A stretch of 64,000 nucleotides of DNA from an uncultured Butyricicoccus sp. (GTDB taxonomy: Bacteria; Bacillota; Clostridia; Oscillospirales; Butyricicoccaceae): assembly GCA_934532985.1 (NCBI GenBank), contig CAKTAV010000006.1:57903-121902 (forward strand), in the 5' to 3' direction. The translations under genes and the position numbers were made by a program. The notes below the pieces were generated by a model. The model was not told the DNA's origin, did no database searches, and saw only the letters and a program-made list of their open reading frames with translations. This document shows positions 24,122 through 32,046 of this stretch, piece by piece. Position 1 is the stretch's first letter. Every line of letters begins with the position of its first letter.

Positions 24122-24157
24122 AAGAGCTGCCCTTCTCGTTGGAGAAAGACAGCTCTT
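24122..24157 (-). terminator. Terminator of the purine operon
   Basis: Nested stem AAGAGCTG...TTCTC-loop-GAGAA...CAGCTCTT, followed on the minus strand by TTCTCGTTT, 30 bases after the YbjN-like gene. Confidence 0.65.
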
Positions 24158-24186
24158 CATTATTTTTTATTTGCGCAGTGCCAGAT

Positions 24187-24711
24187 TTACGGCAGCAGCT
24201 CCATGTCACGCGCCAGCTCGATCGTCGTCGCGCCGCTTGCAATCTGTGCCAGTGCATCGATAAAACGGCCAATGCTGGCGATCATCAGCGAGTAATAGTC
24301 GCAGATATCTGTCACAATGCGCTCCATCGAGTCGTCCGTATTGACCACCATGTTGTGGCGCATGTAGACCTGACCGGCCTCTTCAAACACACCAAACTGT
24401 CCAATCGGGCAGAAATCGTTGCAGTAGAAGATCGCACGCTTGAGCTCCGGCATGTTCTTGTCCGGCATGTTGACCATCAGCGTCGCGTACAGCTGAAACA
24501 GCTGCGTGTTCGGACGCGGCATCTTCATCGGCACAAAGCACATCTCGATGATGACATCCTGCTGTACCTTGCCCTGACGGCGTGCCTCAATCCGCGTGAT
24601 CGGCGGATGACCGTCCTGCCCCTCAAAGAATTCGGTTGGAAAACCATTCTGCTTGAGCACATCCGCCATACAGGACAGAATGCTCTTCTTCTGCTCTTCC
24701 AGCTTATCCAT
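24187..24711 (-). CDS. YbjN-like hypothetical protein, last gene of purine operon
   Basis: 174 residues, cytoplasmic, no membrane segment. The pattern of an N-terminal helix, a beta-meander (ITRIEARRQGKVQQDVIIEMCFVPM) and a long C-terminal helix (SMERIVTDICDYYSLMIASIGRFIDALAQI) resembles the YbjN / type-III-chaperone-like fold. That is a weak structural guess and no function is claimed. It starts 27 bases after purD and precedes the operon terminator, so it is co-transcribed with purine genes. Confidence 0.65.
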   Translation of the reverse strand: MDKLEEQKKSILSCMADVLKQNGFPTEFFEGQDGHPPITRIEARRQGKVQQDVIIEMCFVPMKMPRPNTQLFQLYATLMVNMPDKNMPELKRAIFYCNDFCPIGQFGVFEEAGQVYMRHNMVVNTDDSMERIVTDICDYYSLMIASIGRFIDALAQIASGATTIELARDMELLP

Positions 24712-24738
24712 AGTGAAAAACCTCTCAAATCATTAAAT

Positions 24739-25995
24739 TTATCCCTTCTTAATGCCGATATCGGTGCGGTACTCCGCCTTGTCGAAGTGAATCTTCTTGA
24801 CATCTGCATAGGCCTTGGCAATTGCCTCGTCCAGCGTCGGCGCCGTTGCGGTGATACCCAGAACACGTCCGCCGTTCGTGATAATCTTGCCGTCCTTGAT
24901 CGCTGTGCCGGCGTGGAATACCACAGACTCGGTCACGTCATCCAAACCAGTGATCTCTTTGCCCTTTTCGTATGCCATCGGGTAGCCGCCAGACGCCATA
25001 ACGACACAGCACGCCGCATTGTCCGCCCACTTGATCTCCATCTCATCCAACTTGCCGTCAATGACCGCATTCATAATGTCGAACAGATCACTGTCCAGAC
25101 GAGACAGTACCGCCTGCGTCTCCGGATCGCCGAAGCGCGCATTGTACTCGATGACCTTCGGTCCGCGCGGGGTCAGCATCAGACCGAAATACAGAACGCC
25201 GACAAACGTCCGGCCTTCCTGTGCCATAGCGGCCACCGTCGGCTTGAAGATGGTCTCCATACACTGGTCTGCAATCTCCTGCGTGTAGAAACGGGACGGA
25301 GAGAACGCACCCATACCGCCGGTGTTTGGGCCGCAGTCGTTGTCATAGGCACGCTTGTGATCCTGTGCCGACGGCATGGTCGACAGATTCTTGCCGTCAA
25401 CAAACGCCAGAACGGATACCTCCGGACCGGTCAGGAACTCTTCAATAACCACGCGTGCACCAGCGCCGCCGAATCGTCCGCCATCAATCGCATCGCGTAC
25501 CGCCGAGATTGCCTCCTCTTCCGTCATGGCAACCGTAACGCCCTTGCCCAGAGCCAGACCGTCCGCCTTGACAACAATCGGCGCACCCATCTTCTTGATG
25601 TAGGAAATCGCTTCCTCACTGCGGTCAAATACCGCGTACTCCGCCGTCGGAATCTGATAGGTCTTCATCAGCTCCTTGGCAAACGACTTGGAACCTTCAA
25701 TGACCGCCGCATTCTTTCGCGGGCCAAAGGCACGGAAGCCAGCCTCTTCCAGCGCGTCCACCATACCCAGCGACAGCGGGTCATCCGGCGTGACGACAAC
25801 CAGGTCCGGGTTGTTTGCCTTCGAAAACGCGACCACACCATCAATGTCCGTCGCCTTAATATCCACGCACTCTGCAATCGACGCAATACCGCCGTTGCCC
25901 GGTGCACACCAAATCTTATCCACCTTCGGGCTCTTTGCCAGCGTGGCACAGACCGCATGCTCGCGTCCGCCGCCGCCGATAACCAATACTTTCAT
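24739..25995 (-). CDS. purD: Phosphoribosylamine-glycine ligase
   Basis: GAR synthetase, second step of IMP synthesis: ligates glycine to phosphoribosylamine with ATP. 418 residues from the ATG at 25995 (GGGGAGGATT before it). ATP-grasp features: MKVLVIGGGGREHAV, PDDPLSLGMVD, ADGLALGKGV, FGGAGARVVIEEFLTGPEVS, RFGDPETQAVL. The preceding gene purH' is 116 bases away, a gap that includes a hairpin (26060-26091). Confidence 0.97.
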   Translation of the reverse strand: MKVLVIGGGGREHAVCATLAKSPKVDKIWCAPGNGGIASIAECVDIKATDIDGVVAFSKANNPDLVVVTPDDPLSLGMVDALEEAGFRAFGPRKNAAVIEGSKSFAKELMKTYQIPTAEYAVFDRSEEAISYIKKMGAPIVVKADGLALGKGVTVAMTEEEAISAVRDAIDGGRFGGAGARVVIEEFLTGPEVSVLAFVDGKNLSTMPSAQDHKRAYDNDCGPNTGGMGAFSPSRFYTQEIADQCMETIFKPTVAAMAQEGRTFVGVLYFGLMLTPRGPKVIEYNARFGDPETQAVLSRLDSDLFDIMNAVIDGKLDEMEIKWADNAACCVVMASGGYPMAYEKGKEITGLDDVTESVVFHAGTAIKDGKIITNGGRVLGITATAPTLDEAIAKAYADVKKIHFDKAEYRTDIGIKKG

Positions 25996-26059
25996 CGAAC
26001 GAATCCTCCCCATTTGTTGCAAATCCGGGTCTTCCAAACCCTTTCCAAAAACCCACCAA

Positions 26060-26091
26060 AAGTCAGGCACGAATTTCTTCGCACCTGACTT
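26060..26091 (-). promoter_or_regulatory. Intercistronic hairpin purH'-purD
   Basis: Stem of about 14 bp (AAGTCAGG plus TGCGAA with their complements, two G-U pairs), followed on the minus strand by TTTTGG. It may reduce read-through into purD or protect the upstream mRNA. Confidence 0.5.
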
Positions 26092-26111
26092 GGTTTGGTT
26101 ATCTATATTTT

Positions 26112-27284
26112 TTAGTGATGGAACAGACGCATTCCAGTAAACGCCATCGCAATACCGTACTTATTGCAGGTATCAATGACATTGTCGTCGCGGATCGAGC
26201 CGCCCGGCTGTACAATGTACTCAACGCCGGACTTTCTCGCGCGTTCTACGTTATCGCCAAACGGGAAGAACGCATCCGAGCCAACCGTAACGCCGGACTG
26301 CTGTGCAATCCAAGCCTTCTTTTCTTCGCGGGTCAGCACTTCCGGCTTTACCTTGAAGATCTGCTGCCACTCGCCCTCTGTCAGAACGTCCTCATACTCA
26401 TCCGAGATGTAAACATCAATGGCATTGTCACGGTTCGGGCGGCGAATGTTGTCAATAAACTGGAGACCCAGCACCTTCGGATGATGGCGCAGTGCCCAGT
26501 TGTCCGCTTTGTTGCCCGCCAGACGTGTGCAATGGATACGGCTCTGCTGACCGGCGCCAACGCCGATTGCCTGACCGTTCTTGACATAGCAAACCGAGTT
26601 GGACTGTGTGTACTTCAGCGTAATCAGCGAGACGATCATGTCCAGCTTCGCCTGTTCAGTCAGCTCCTTGTTCTCCGTGACCAAATTGGTCAGCAGATCC
26701 GTGCTGATCTTATAGTTGTTGCGGCCCTGCTGGAACGTAACACCATAAATGTCGCGGTACTCTTCCTCTGCCGGAACATAGTTCGGGTCAATCTTAACCA
26801 CGTTAAAGCTGCCCTTACGCTTGCTGCGCAGAATTTCCAGCGCCTCTTCCGTGTAGTCCGGCGCGATGATGCCGTCGGAAACCTCACCCTTCAGGTAGGT
26901 TGCTGTCGCCGCATCACAGGTGTCGGACAGCGCTGCCCAGTCACCATAGGAGCACAGACGGTCTGCGCCGCGTGCGCGGATGTAGGCACACGCAATCGGA
27001 GACAGCTCTTCCTGCTCGACAAAATAGATCTGCTTCTCCACGTCAGACAGCGGCAGACCGATGGCTGCGCCAGCCGGAGAAACGTGCTTGAACGAAGCCG
27101 CCGCCGGATAACCGGTGGCCTCCTTCAGCTCCTTGACCAGCTGCCAGCTGTTGAAGGCATCACAGAAATTGATATAGCCCGGCTTGCCGTTGAGCACCTC
27201 AATCGGCAGCTCGCCGTCCTTCATGAAAATACGAGCCGGCTTCTGATTCGGATTACAACCATATTTCAGTTCGAGTTCTTTCAT
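26112..27284 (-). CDS. purH: AICAR transformylase (PurH transformylase domain alone)
   Basis: 390 residues that correspond only to the formyltransferase part of bifunctional PurH; the N-terminal IMP cyclohydrolase (MGS-like) domain is absent. Motifs: ELKYGCNPNQKPARI, AAASFKHVSPAGAAIGLPL, KYTQSNSVCYVKNGQAIGVGAGQQSRIHCTRLAG and SDAFFPFGDNVERARKSGVEYIVQPGGSIRDD. Uses 10-formyl-THF to make FAICAR. The ring closure is supplied by the PurO-type gene immediately upstream. Confidence 0.95.
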   Translation of the reverse strand: MKELELKYGCNPNQKPARIFMKDGELPIEVLNGKPGYINFCDAFNSWQLVKELKEATGYPAAASFKHVSPAGAAIGLPLSDVEKQIYFVEQEELSPIACAYIRARGADRLCSYGDWAALSDTCDAATATYLKGEVSDGIIAPDYTEEALEILRSKRKGSFNVVKIDPNYVPAEEEYRDIYGVTFQQGRNNYKISTDLLTNLVTENKELTEQAKLDMIVSLITLKYTQSNSVCYVKNGQAIGVGAGQQSRIHCTRLAGNKADNWALRHHPKVLGLQFIDNIRRPNRDNAIDVYISDEYEDVLTEGEWQQIFKVKPEVLTREEKKAWIAQQSGVTVGSDAFFPFGDNVERARKSGVEYIVQPGGSIRDDNVIDTCNKYGIAMAFTGMRLFHH

Positions 27285-27299
27285 TGGGATACCTCTCTT

Positions 27300-28007
27300 T
27301 TACTTCGCGTGCTTATTGCAAATCATGGTTTCCGCCTCACCGGTCGCCAGATCAATAAAGCTGGTGTACAGCGAGACCTTGTTGTCCTCATTCAGGCTGT
27401 TCCAGATGATCTCAGTAAACTGCTTGAGATCACCCTCGACACGAATGGTCTCCGGCTCGCCCTCAAACGACGGCAGCGGATTTCCATCGCACTGATAGGT
27501 ATGAATGAAGTGACCCAGGCCGGCACGCGGCGCGTCATATTCAAAGAAGAAGCGCTTGTTGCACGCCGGATCGCCGTCAAAGCTCTTGAGGATGGACATC
27601 TCATACGCGCCGTCCTTTTCCACAATTGCCGAAATGCGCGGCGTATAGTTCGGGCCGTCCGGCTCATACTGGCGGGTGCGCAGTGCTTCAATATAGCTCT
27701 TGCCTGCCGCCAGACCATCACGAACCGTGTCGGTCTGGTCGCCATTGGTCACAATGGTCGCGCCCTCAAACACGCGAACCGGATGGTAGATAATCAGCGA
27801 CGGATCCACCATCTTGGACGGATCAAACGCCTCCGTGCGGATACCGTCCTCGGTTTCCGTAAACACACGGTTGCGGCTGTTCTCGCTGCGTCCCATGATA
27901 AAGTACGCGATAACCGCGCGCTTGTCGTCTGCGCTGCGTCCAACCACGATGCCGCGGCCCGGATAGCTGTTTTCCCGCAGCAGCGCTGCAATATCAAAAA
28001 TTTCCAT
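27300..28007 (-). CDS. purO: IMP cyclohydrolase, PurO type
   Basis: 235 residues, not related to PurH in sequence. The start YPGRGIVVGRS, AVIAYFIMGRSENSRNR, YHPVRVF and PNYTPRISAIV match the archaeal-type IMP cyclohydrolase family (PF07826), which closes FAICAR to IMP, the last step. It lies 15 bases before purH' and 14 bases after purN in the operon, as expected if the two proteins replace bifunctional PurH. Confidence 0.88.
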   Translation of the reverse strand: MEIFDIAALLRENSYPGRGIVVGRSADDKRAVIAYFIMGRSENSRNRVFTETEDGIRTEAFDPSKMVDPSLIIYHPVRVFEGATIVTNGDQTDTVRDGLAAGKSYIEALRTRQYEPDGPNYTPRISAIVEKDGAYEMSILKSFDGDPACNKRFFFEYDAPRAGLGHFIHTYQCDGNPLPSFEGEPETIRVEGDLKQFTEIIWNSLNEDNKVSLYTSFIDLATGEAETMICNKHAK

Positions 28008-28021
28008 AGTCTATTGTCCTC

Positions 28022-28648
28022 TTATTTTGCAATATGAACCACGCCGTCCGTTACCGACAGCTTGCCGTCACAGTAGTCCGAGATCGCCTTGGGCAGCAGC
28101 TTCCATTCCGCCTGCTCCATAATGCGTCTCTGGAGCACCTCCGGGGTGTCTCCCTCGCAGACCTCCACGGCCTTCTGGGCGATAATCGGGCCGCCGTCCG
28201 TCACGGCATTGACGAAATGTACCGTCGCGCCGCTGACCTTCACGCCCTTCGCCAGCGCGGCCTCATGCACGCGCATGCCGTAGAAGCCGTCGCCGCAAAA
28301 CGACGGAATCAGCGACGGGTGAACATTGATAATCCGATTTTCAAACGTGCGGCAAAAGCTCTCCGACAGAACCGTCATGAAGCCCGCCAAAACGACCAGC
28401 TCAATGTTCTGTTCCTTCAGAAACTGCTCCAGCGCGTCGGAATACGCCTGTGCGTCGGTGTAATCCTTTCGCGTCATCACATGTGCCGGAACACCGGCCT
28501 GCTCCGCGCGGGTCAGCGCATACGCCCCCGCCTTGGAGGAAATGACGGCGCAGATTCGTCCGTTCGGAATCTCTCCACGCGCCGAAGCGTCTAAAATCGC
28601 CTGCAGATTGGTTCCGCCGCCGGAAACCAGAACCGCAATGTTTACCAT
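28022..28648 (-). CDS. purN: Phosphoribosylglycinamide formyltransferase
   Basis: 208 residues. Third step of IMP synthesis using 10-formyl-THF. IAVLVSGGGTNLQAIL at the start, FMTVLSESF, INVHPSLIPSF with the catalytic asparagine-histidine pair, and GATVHFVNAVTDGGPIIAQ. The ATG at 28648 overlaps the purM stop by seven bases. Confidence 0.96.
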   Translation of the reverse strand: MVNIAVLVSGGGTNLQAILDASARGEIPNGRICAVISSKAGAYALTRAEQAGVPAHVMTRKDYTDAQAYSDALEQFLKEQNIELVVLAGFMTVLSESFCRTFENRIINVHPSLIPSFCGDGFYGMRVHEAALAKGVKVSGATVHFVNAVTDGGPIIAQKAVEVCEGDTPEVLQRRIMEQAEWKLLPKAISDYCDGKLSVTDGVVHIAK

Positions 28649-29679
28649 ACCTCGACTCCCTTTTCGCCGTCCTTGCACTCGCCGATGACATAGCCCTGCT
28701 CACCAGCGGCAGCAATAACCTCCAGCGCCTTATCGACGTCGTTCTTGTCCACAGCCAGAACCAGACCAGCGCCCATGTTGAACGTATTGTACATGTCACG
28801 CTCCGGAATGTTGCCGGTGGACTGAATCAGCTTGAAGATCTCCGGCGTCGGCAAGGATGCCTTCTCCACCGAAGCCAGAATGTTGTCCGGCAGCATACGC
28901 GGAATGTTCTCATAGAATCCGCCGCCGGTGATATGGCTCATACCCTTGATATGGCACTGGGAAATCAGGGACTGAATAACCTTGACATAGATCTTGGTCG
29001 GAGTCAGCAGCTCTTCGCCCAGCGTCTTGCCGAACTCGGCAATATAACGGCGCACCGACTTTTCATTGATTCCCAGTGTCTTGCGCACGAGCGAATAGCC
29101 GTTGGAATGTACACCAGAGGATGCAATCGCAACCAGAACATCGCCTGTAGCAATCGTCGTGCCGTCGATCATCTTGTCATGGTCAACCATACCGACCGAG
29201 AAGCCCGCCAGATCGTACTCGTCCACCGGATAGAAACCCGGCATCTCTGCGGTCTCGCCGCCGACCAGCGCGCAGCCTGCCTGACGGCAACCCTCCGAAA
29301 CGCCCTTGACCAGCTGTGCAATGCGCTCCGGATAGTTCTTGCCAACGGCAAGATAGTCCAGGAAAAACAGCGGCTGTGCACCACAGCACGCAATGTCATT
29401 GACACACATCGCGACACAGTCAATGCCGACCGTATCGTGCTTGTCCATCAGAAACGCCAGCTTGAGCTTGGTGCCGACACCGTCCGTGCCGGAGACCAGA
29501 ATCGGGCGCTTCATATCCTTAATATTAGGCTCAAACATACCGCCAAAGCCGCCGATCGAGCCAAGTACGCCGGGAATATAGGTGCTCTCAACAAACGGCT
29601 TCATCTGCTTTACTGCTTCGTATCCGGCGGTGACATCTACACCCGCCGCCTTATAGCTCTCAGAACGACTATTAACCAT
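28642..29679 (-). CDS. purM: Phosphoribosylformylglycinamidine cyclo-ligase (AIR synthetase)
   Basis: 345 residues, standard. SGTDGVGTKLKLAF ATP/substrate segment, CVNDIACCGAQPLFFLDY, GGETAEMPGFY, ITGGGFYENIPRML. Makes AIR. Start overlaps the end of purF by eight bases. Confidence 0.96.
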   Translation of the reverse strand: MVNSRSESYKAAGVDVTAGYEAVKQMKPFVESTYIPGVLGSIGGFGGMFEPNIKDMKRPILVSGTDGVGTKLKLAFLMDKHDTVGIDCVAMCVNDIACCGAQPLFFLDYLAVGKNYPERIAQLVKGVSEGCRQAGCALVGGETAEMPGFYPVDEYDLAGFSVGMVDHDKMIDGTTIATGDVLVAIASSGVHSNGYSLVRKTLGINEKSVRRYIAEFGKTLGEELLTPTKIYVKVIQSLISQCHIKGMSHITGGGFYENIPRMLPDNILASVEKASLPTPEIFKLIQSTGNIPERDMYNTFNMGAGLVLAVDKNDVDKALEVIAAAGEQGYVIGECKDGEKGVEVW

Positions 29680-31144
29680 GTTTATTTATCCCACTTTCAA
29701 AAATATTTTTTTCCACCGTATCCGGCGTCGGAATCGGGTAGTGACCGCTGAAGCAGCCGGTGCAGAATCCGCACCGCGCGCCCACAGCAATTTTTTCCGT
29801 CGCCTCCAGCGACAGATAGCCCAGAGAATCCACTCCAACAATGTCACGAATTTCATCCACCGTGCGGTTATAGGCAATCAAATGCTCGCGATCCGGTACG
29901 TCCGTGCCGAAGAAGCACGGATGCAGGAACGGCGGCGCCGAAATGCGCATGTGTACTTCCTTCGCACCCGCGTCGCGCAAAATCTTAACCAGGCGCGCAC
30001 ACGTCGTGCCGCGGACAATCGAATCATCTACCATAATGACGCGCTTGCCTTCTACCGCATACTTCAGCGCGTTCAGCTTCATGCGCACCGAGCGCTCGCG
30101 GTTCTTCTGTCCCGGCTGAATAAAAGTACGTCCGATATATCGGTTTTTAATCAGGCCAACACCATACGGAATACCCGATGCCTTGGCATAACCAATGGCC
30201 GCTGGAATGCCGCTGTCCGGCACGCCGATGACAACATCAGCCTCCACCGGATGCTCCTCCGCCAGATAGCGTCCCGCTTCCTGACGGGCAAACTCAACCG
30301 ACGCGCCGTCGATCACCGAATCTGGACGGGCAAAGTAAATATACTCAAACACACAGGTCGTCGGATCACACTTGATCGGGTAGTGCAGCGAGCGCATCTC
30401 GCCGTCCTCCACCACGATGACCTCACCCGGCTCGACATCACGGATAAACTCTGCGCCGATGGTGTCCAGCGCACAGGTTTCCGAGCAGAAAATGTACGAT
30501 TTTCCGGTCTTGCCGATGACCAGCGGGCGAAATCCGTGGGGATCGCGCGCTGCAATCATCTTGCGCGGCGACATAACAACCAGAGAATATGCGCCTTGAA
30601 TGACCGACATGGCATTCAGAACCGCCATCTCGATGCTGCCGCATTTAATGCGCTCCTGCACAATCGTGTACGCCAGAACCTCGGTGTCCGACGAGGAGTT
30701 GAAGATACCGCCCGTCGTTTCAATGTTCTTGCGCAGCGCGACGGCATTGACCAGATTTCCATTGTGTGCCAGCGCCAGATTACCCTTACAGTGCGTAATG
30801 CTCAGCGGCTGCGCGTTTTCGCGCGACTGCAAGCCGGTCGTCGAATAGCGGACATGACCAATCGCCATATTGCCCGGCATATTGTCCAGAATCTGCTGGT
30901 TAAACACGTCGTTGACCAGACCCAGATCCTTGTGCGTACGAATCACACCGTCGTTGTTGACCGAGATGCCGCATGCTTCCTGACCGCGATGCTGGAGCGC
31001 AAACAGCGCCGCATACGCTTCGTGCGCCGGACTCAGTCGGTCGGCGTCGTCCGGATGCACGTACAGCCCAAATACACCGCATTCTTCATGCACCTTGTCC
31101 GACGCAAACGGCGTCATCGGTGCTTTTCTCATCGTATACTTCAT
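29672..31144 (-). CDS. purF: Amidophosphoribosyltransferase
   Basis: First committed step of purine synthesis: PRPP plus glutamine to phosphoribosylamine. About 490 residues. EECGVFGLYV holds the N-terminal glutaminase cysteine (after a short propeptide), LQHRGQEACGI and HNGNLVNA belong to the class II glutaminase fold, and VMVDDSIVRGTT-like MVDDSIVRGTTC is the PRPP site. Cysteines near the C-terminus (ARCGFCTGCFSG) fit the Fe-S form known from Bacillus. Starts at 31144, or 31132/31117, are all possible as no clear ribosome binding site is seen. Confidence 0.95.
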   Translation of the reverse strand: MKYTMRKAPMTPFASDKVHEECGVFGLYVHPDDADRLSPAHEAYAALFALQHRGQEACGISVNNDGVIRTHKDLGLVNDVFNQQILDNMPGNMAIGHVRYSTTGLQSRENAQPLSITHCKGNLALAHNGNLVNAVALRKNIETTGGIFNSSSDTEVLAYTIVQERIKCGSIEMAVLNAMSVIQGAYSLVVMSPRKMIAARDPHGFRPLVIGKTGKSYIFCSETCALDTIGAEFIRDVEPGEVIVVEDGEMRSLHYPIKCDPTTCVFEYIYFARPDSVIDGASVEFARQEAGRYLAEEHPVEADVVIGVPDSGIPAAIGYAKASGIPYGVGLIKNRYIGRTFIQPGQKNRERSVRMKLNALKYAVEGKRVIMVDDSIVRGTTCARLVKILRDAGAKEVHMRISAPPFLHPCFFGTDVPDREHLIAYNRTVDEIRDIVGVDSLGYLSLEATEKIAVGARCGFCTGCFSGHYPIPTPDTVEKNIFESGINKHG

Positions 31145-31160
31145 TGGAGCTTTGACACGC

Positions 31161-31655
31161 TTAGTCCGCAAACTGCTCACGAATTGCGGCGTCCTTTGCC
31201 TCAACCTTTGCCTGCATGTCAGCCTTAAACTGCTGCAGCTTCGCACCCAGAGAAGCGTCCTCCAGCGCCAGCATCTGTACTGCCAGAATTGCCGCATTCT
31301 CCGCGCCGTTTACGCCAACGGTTGCTACCGGAATACCGGTCGGCATCTGTACGATGGACAGCAGGCTGTCCAGACCGTCCATGAACGAAGACTTGATCGG
31401 CACGCCGATTACCGGAAGCGTCGTGTTAGCAGCCAGAACGCCGCCCAGATGCGCTGCCTTGCCTGCCGCTGCAATAATTACGCCGTAGCCGTCTGCTGCT
31501 GCGTTCTTGGACAGCTGCTCCGCAGCCGCCGGAGTACGGTGTGCAGAAACGATGCGGACATCAAACGGGACCTCGAAATCACGCAGCTTGTTGATTGCGC
31601 CTTCCATTACCTTCAGATCGCTGTCCGAACCCATGACAATACATACTTTTTTCAT
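31161..31655 (-). CDS. purE: N5-carboxyaminoimidazole ribonucleotide mutase
   Basis: 164 residues from the ATG at 31655 (CGGGAGGG before it). CIVMGSDSDLKVME, VRIVSAHRTPAAAE and AAGKAAHLGGVLAANT are the PurE class I signature. First structural gene of the operon, 16 bases before purF. PurK, the usual partner, is not in the window. Confidence 0.96.
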   Translation of the reverse strand: MKKVCIVMGSDSDLKVMEGAINKLRDFEVPFDVRIVSAHRTPAAAEQLSKNAAADGYGVIIAAAGKAAHLGGVLAANTTLPVIGVPIKSSFMDGLDSLLSIVQMPTGIPVATVGVNGAENAAILAVQMLALEDASLGAKLQQFKADMQAKVEAKDAAIREQFAD

Positions 31656-31704
31656 CTTGGAACCCTCCCGATTACGAAAAACGAATTGCGCAGAAAAAAC
31701 AACA

Positions 31705-31736
31705 CAGGACCCCGTGCATAAATGCACGACGCCCTG
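31705..31736 (-). terminator. Leader terminator (attenuator) before purE
   Basis: In the purE 5' leader, CAGGGCGTCGTGCAT pairs with ATGCACGGGGTCCTG (two mismatches) and is followed on the minus strand by TGTTGTTTTTTC, a full intrinsic terminator 50 bases before purE. Transcription must pass it to reach the operon, so control by attenuation is likely. Confidence 0.7.
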
Positions 31737-31747
31737 CTATTCTGTGC

Positions 31748-31861
31748 TTATATTGGTTGCATTTTAGTCAAAAATCCCGCAAAAAAGCGATGCAGGTGTA
31801 CAGAAAATAAGCCGTCACACCGACGGCGGGATCCGTGGAAAAAACCGTAATTGTTCATCAT
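31748..31861 (-). CDS. Possible leader ORF in the purE 5' region
   Basis: The leader holds a 37-residue ORF (MMNNYGFFHGS at its start, KMQPI at its end) with AAAGGGGATCGA before the double ATG. It ends 12 bases before the attenuator hairpin. No codon run obviously tied to purines is seen, so coding function is uncertain; it could be a leader peptide or chance. Confidence 0.3.
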   Translation of the reverse strand: MMNNYGFFHGSRRRCDGLFSVHLHRFFAGFLTKMQPI

Positions 31862-31908
31862 TCGATCCCCTTTCCGCACTCACCAATTAAACGGGAAACT
31901 TTACCTAT

Positions 31909-31937
31909 ATTTTATAACATCACCGTGTGAAAAACAA
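31909..31937 (-). promoter_or_regulatory. Purine operon promoter and leader
   Basis: Minus strand TTGTTT, 17-bp spacer, TAAAAT; transcription would start near 31902 and give a 245-base leader. The rest of the 31656-32046 gap is this leader and the tail of the glycosyltransferase gene's 3' region. Consensus cores of purine, ZTP and THF riboswitches were looked for and not found. Confidence 0.5.
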
Positions 31938-32046
31938 GCGGTTTTCTCCGCCGGTCTGCAAGATTGTGAACTATGTTATTTCACGCGAAGCTGCAAGTGC
32001 GCATTTTGTAGGTTTTGAATGAGAAACCCGATTTGCGCTTTCTCCC

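Noticed and set aside
24106..28037. Very long plus-strand frames (over 600 codons each) opposite purD, purH' and purO
   Set aside because: Antisense shadows of GC-rich genes; the minus-strand proteins have clear purine enzyme motifs.
31656..31937. Purine, ZTP or THF riboswitch before purE
   Set aside because: None of the conserved core segments of these classes could be found; only a terminator and an ORF are seen.
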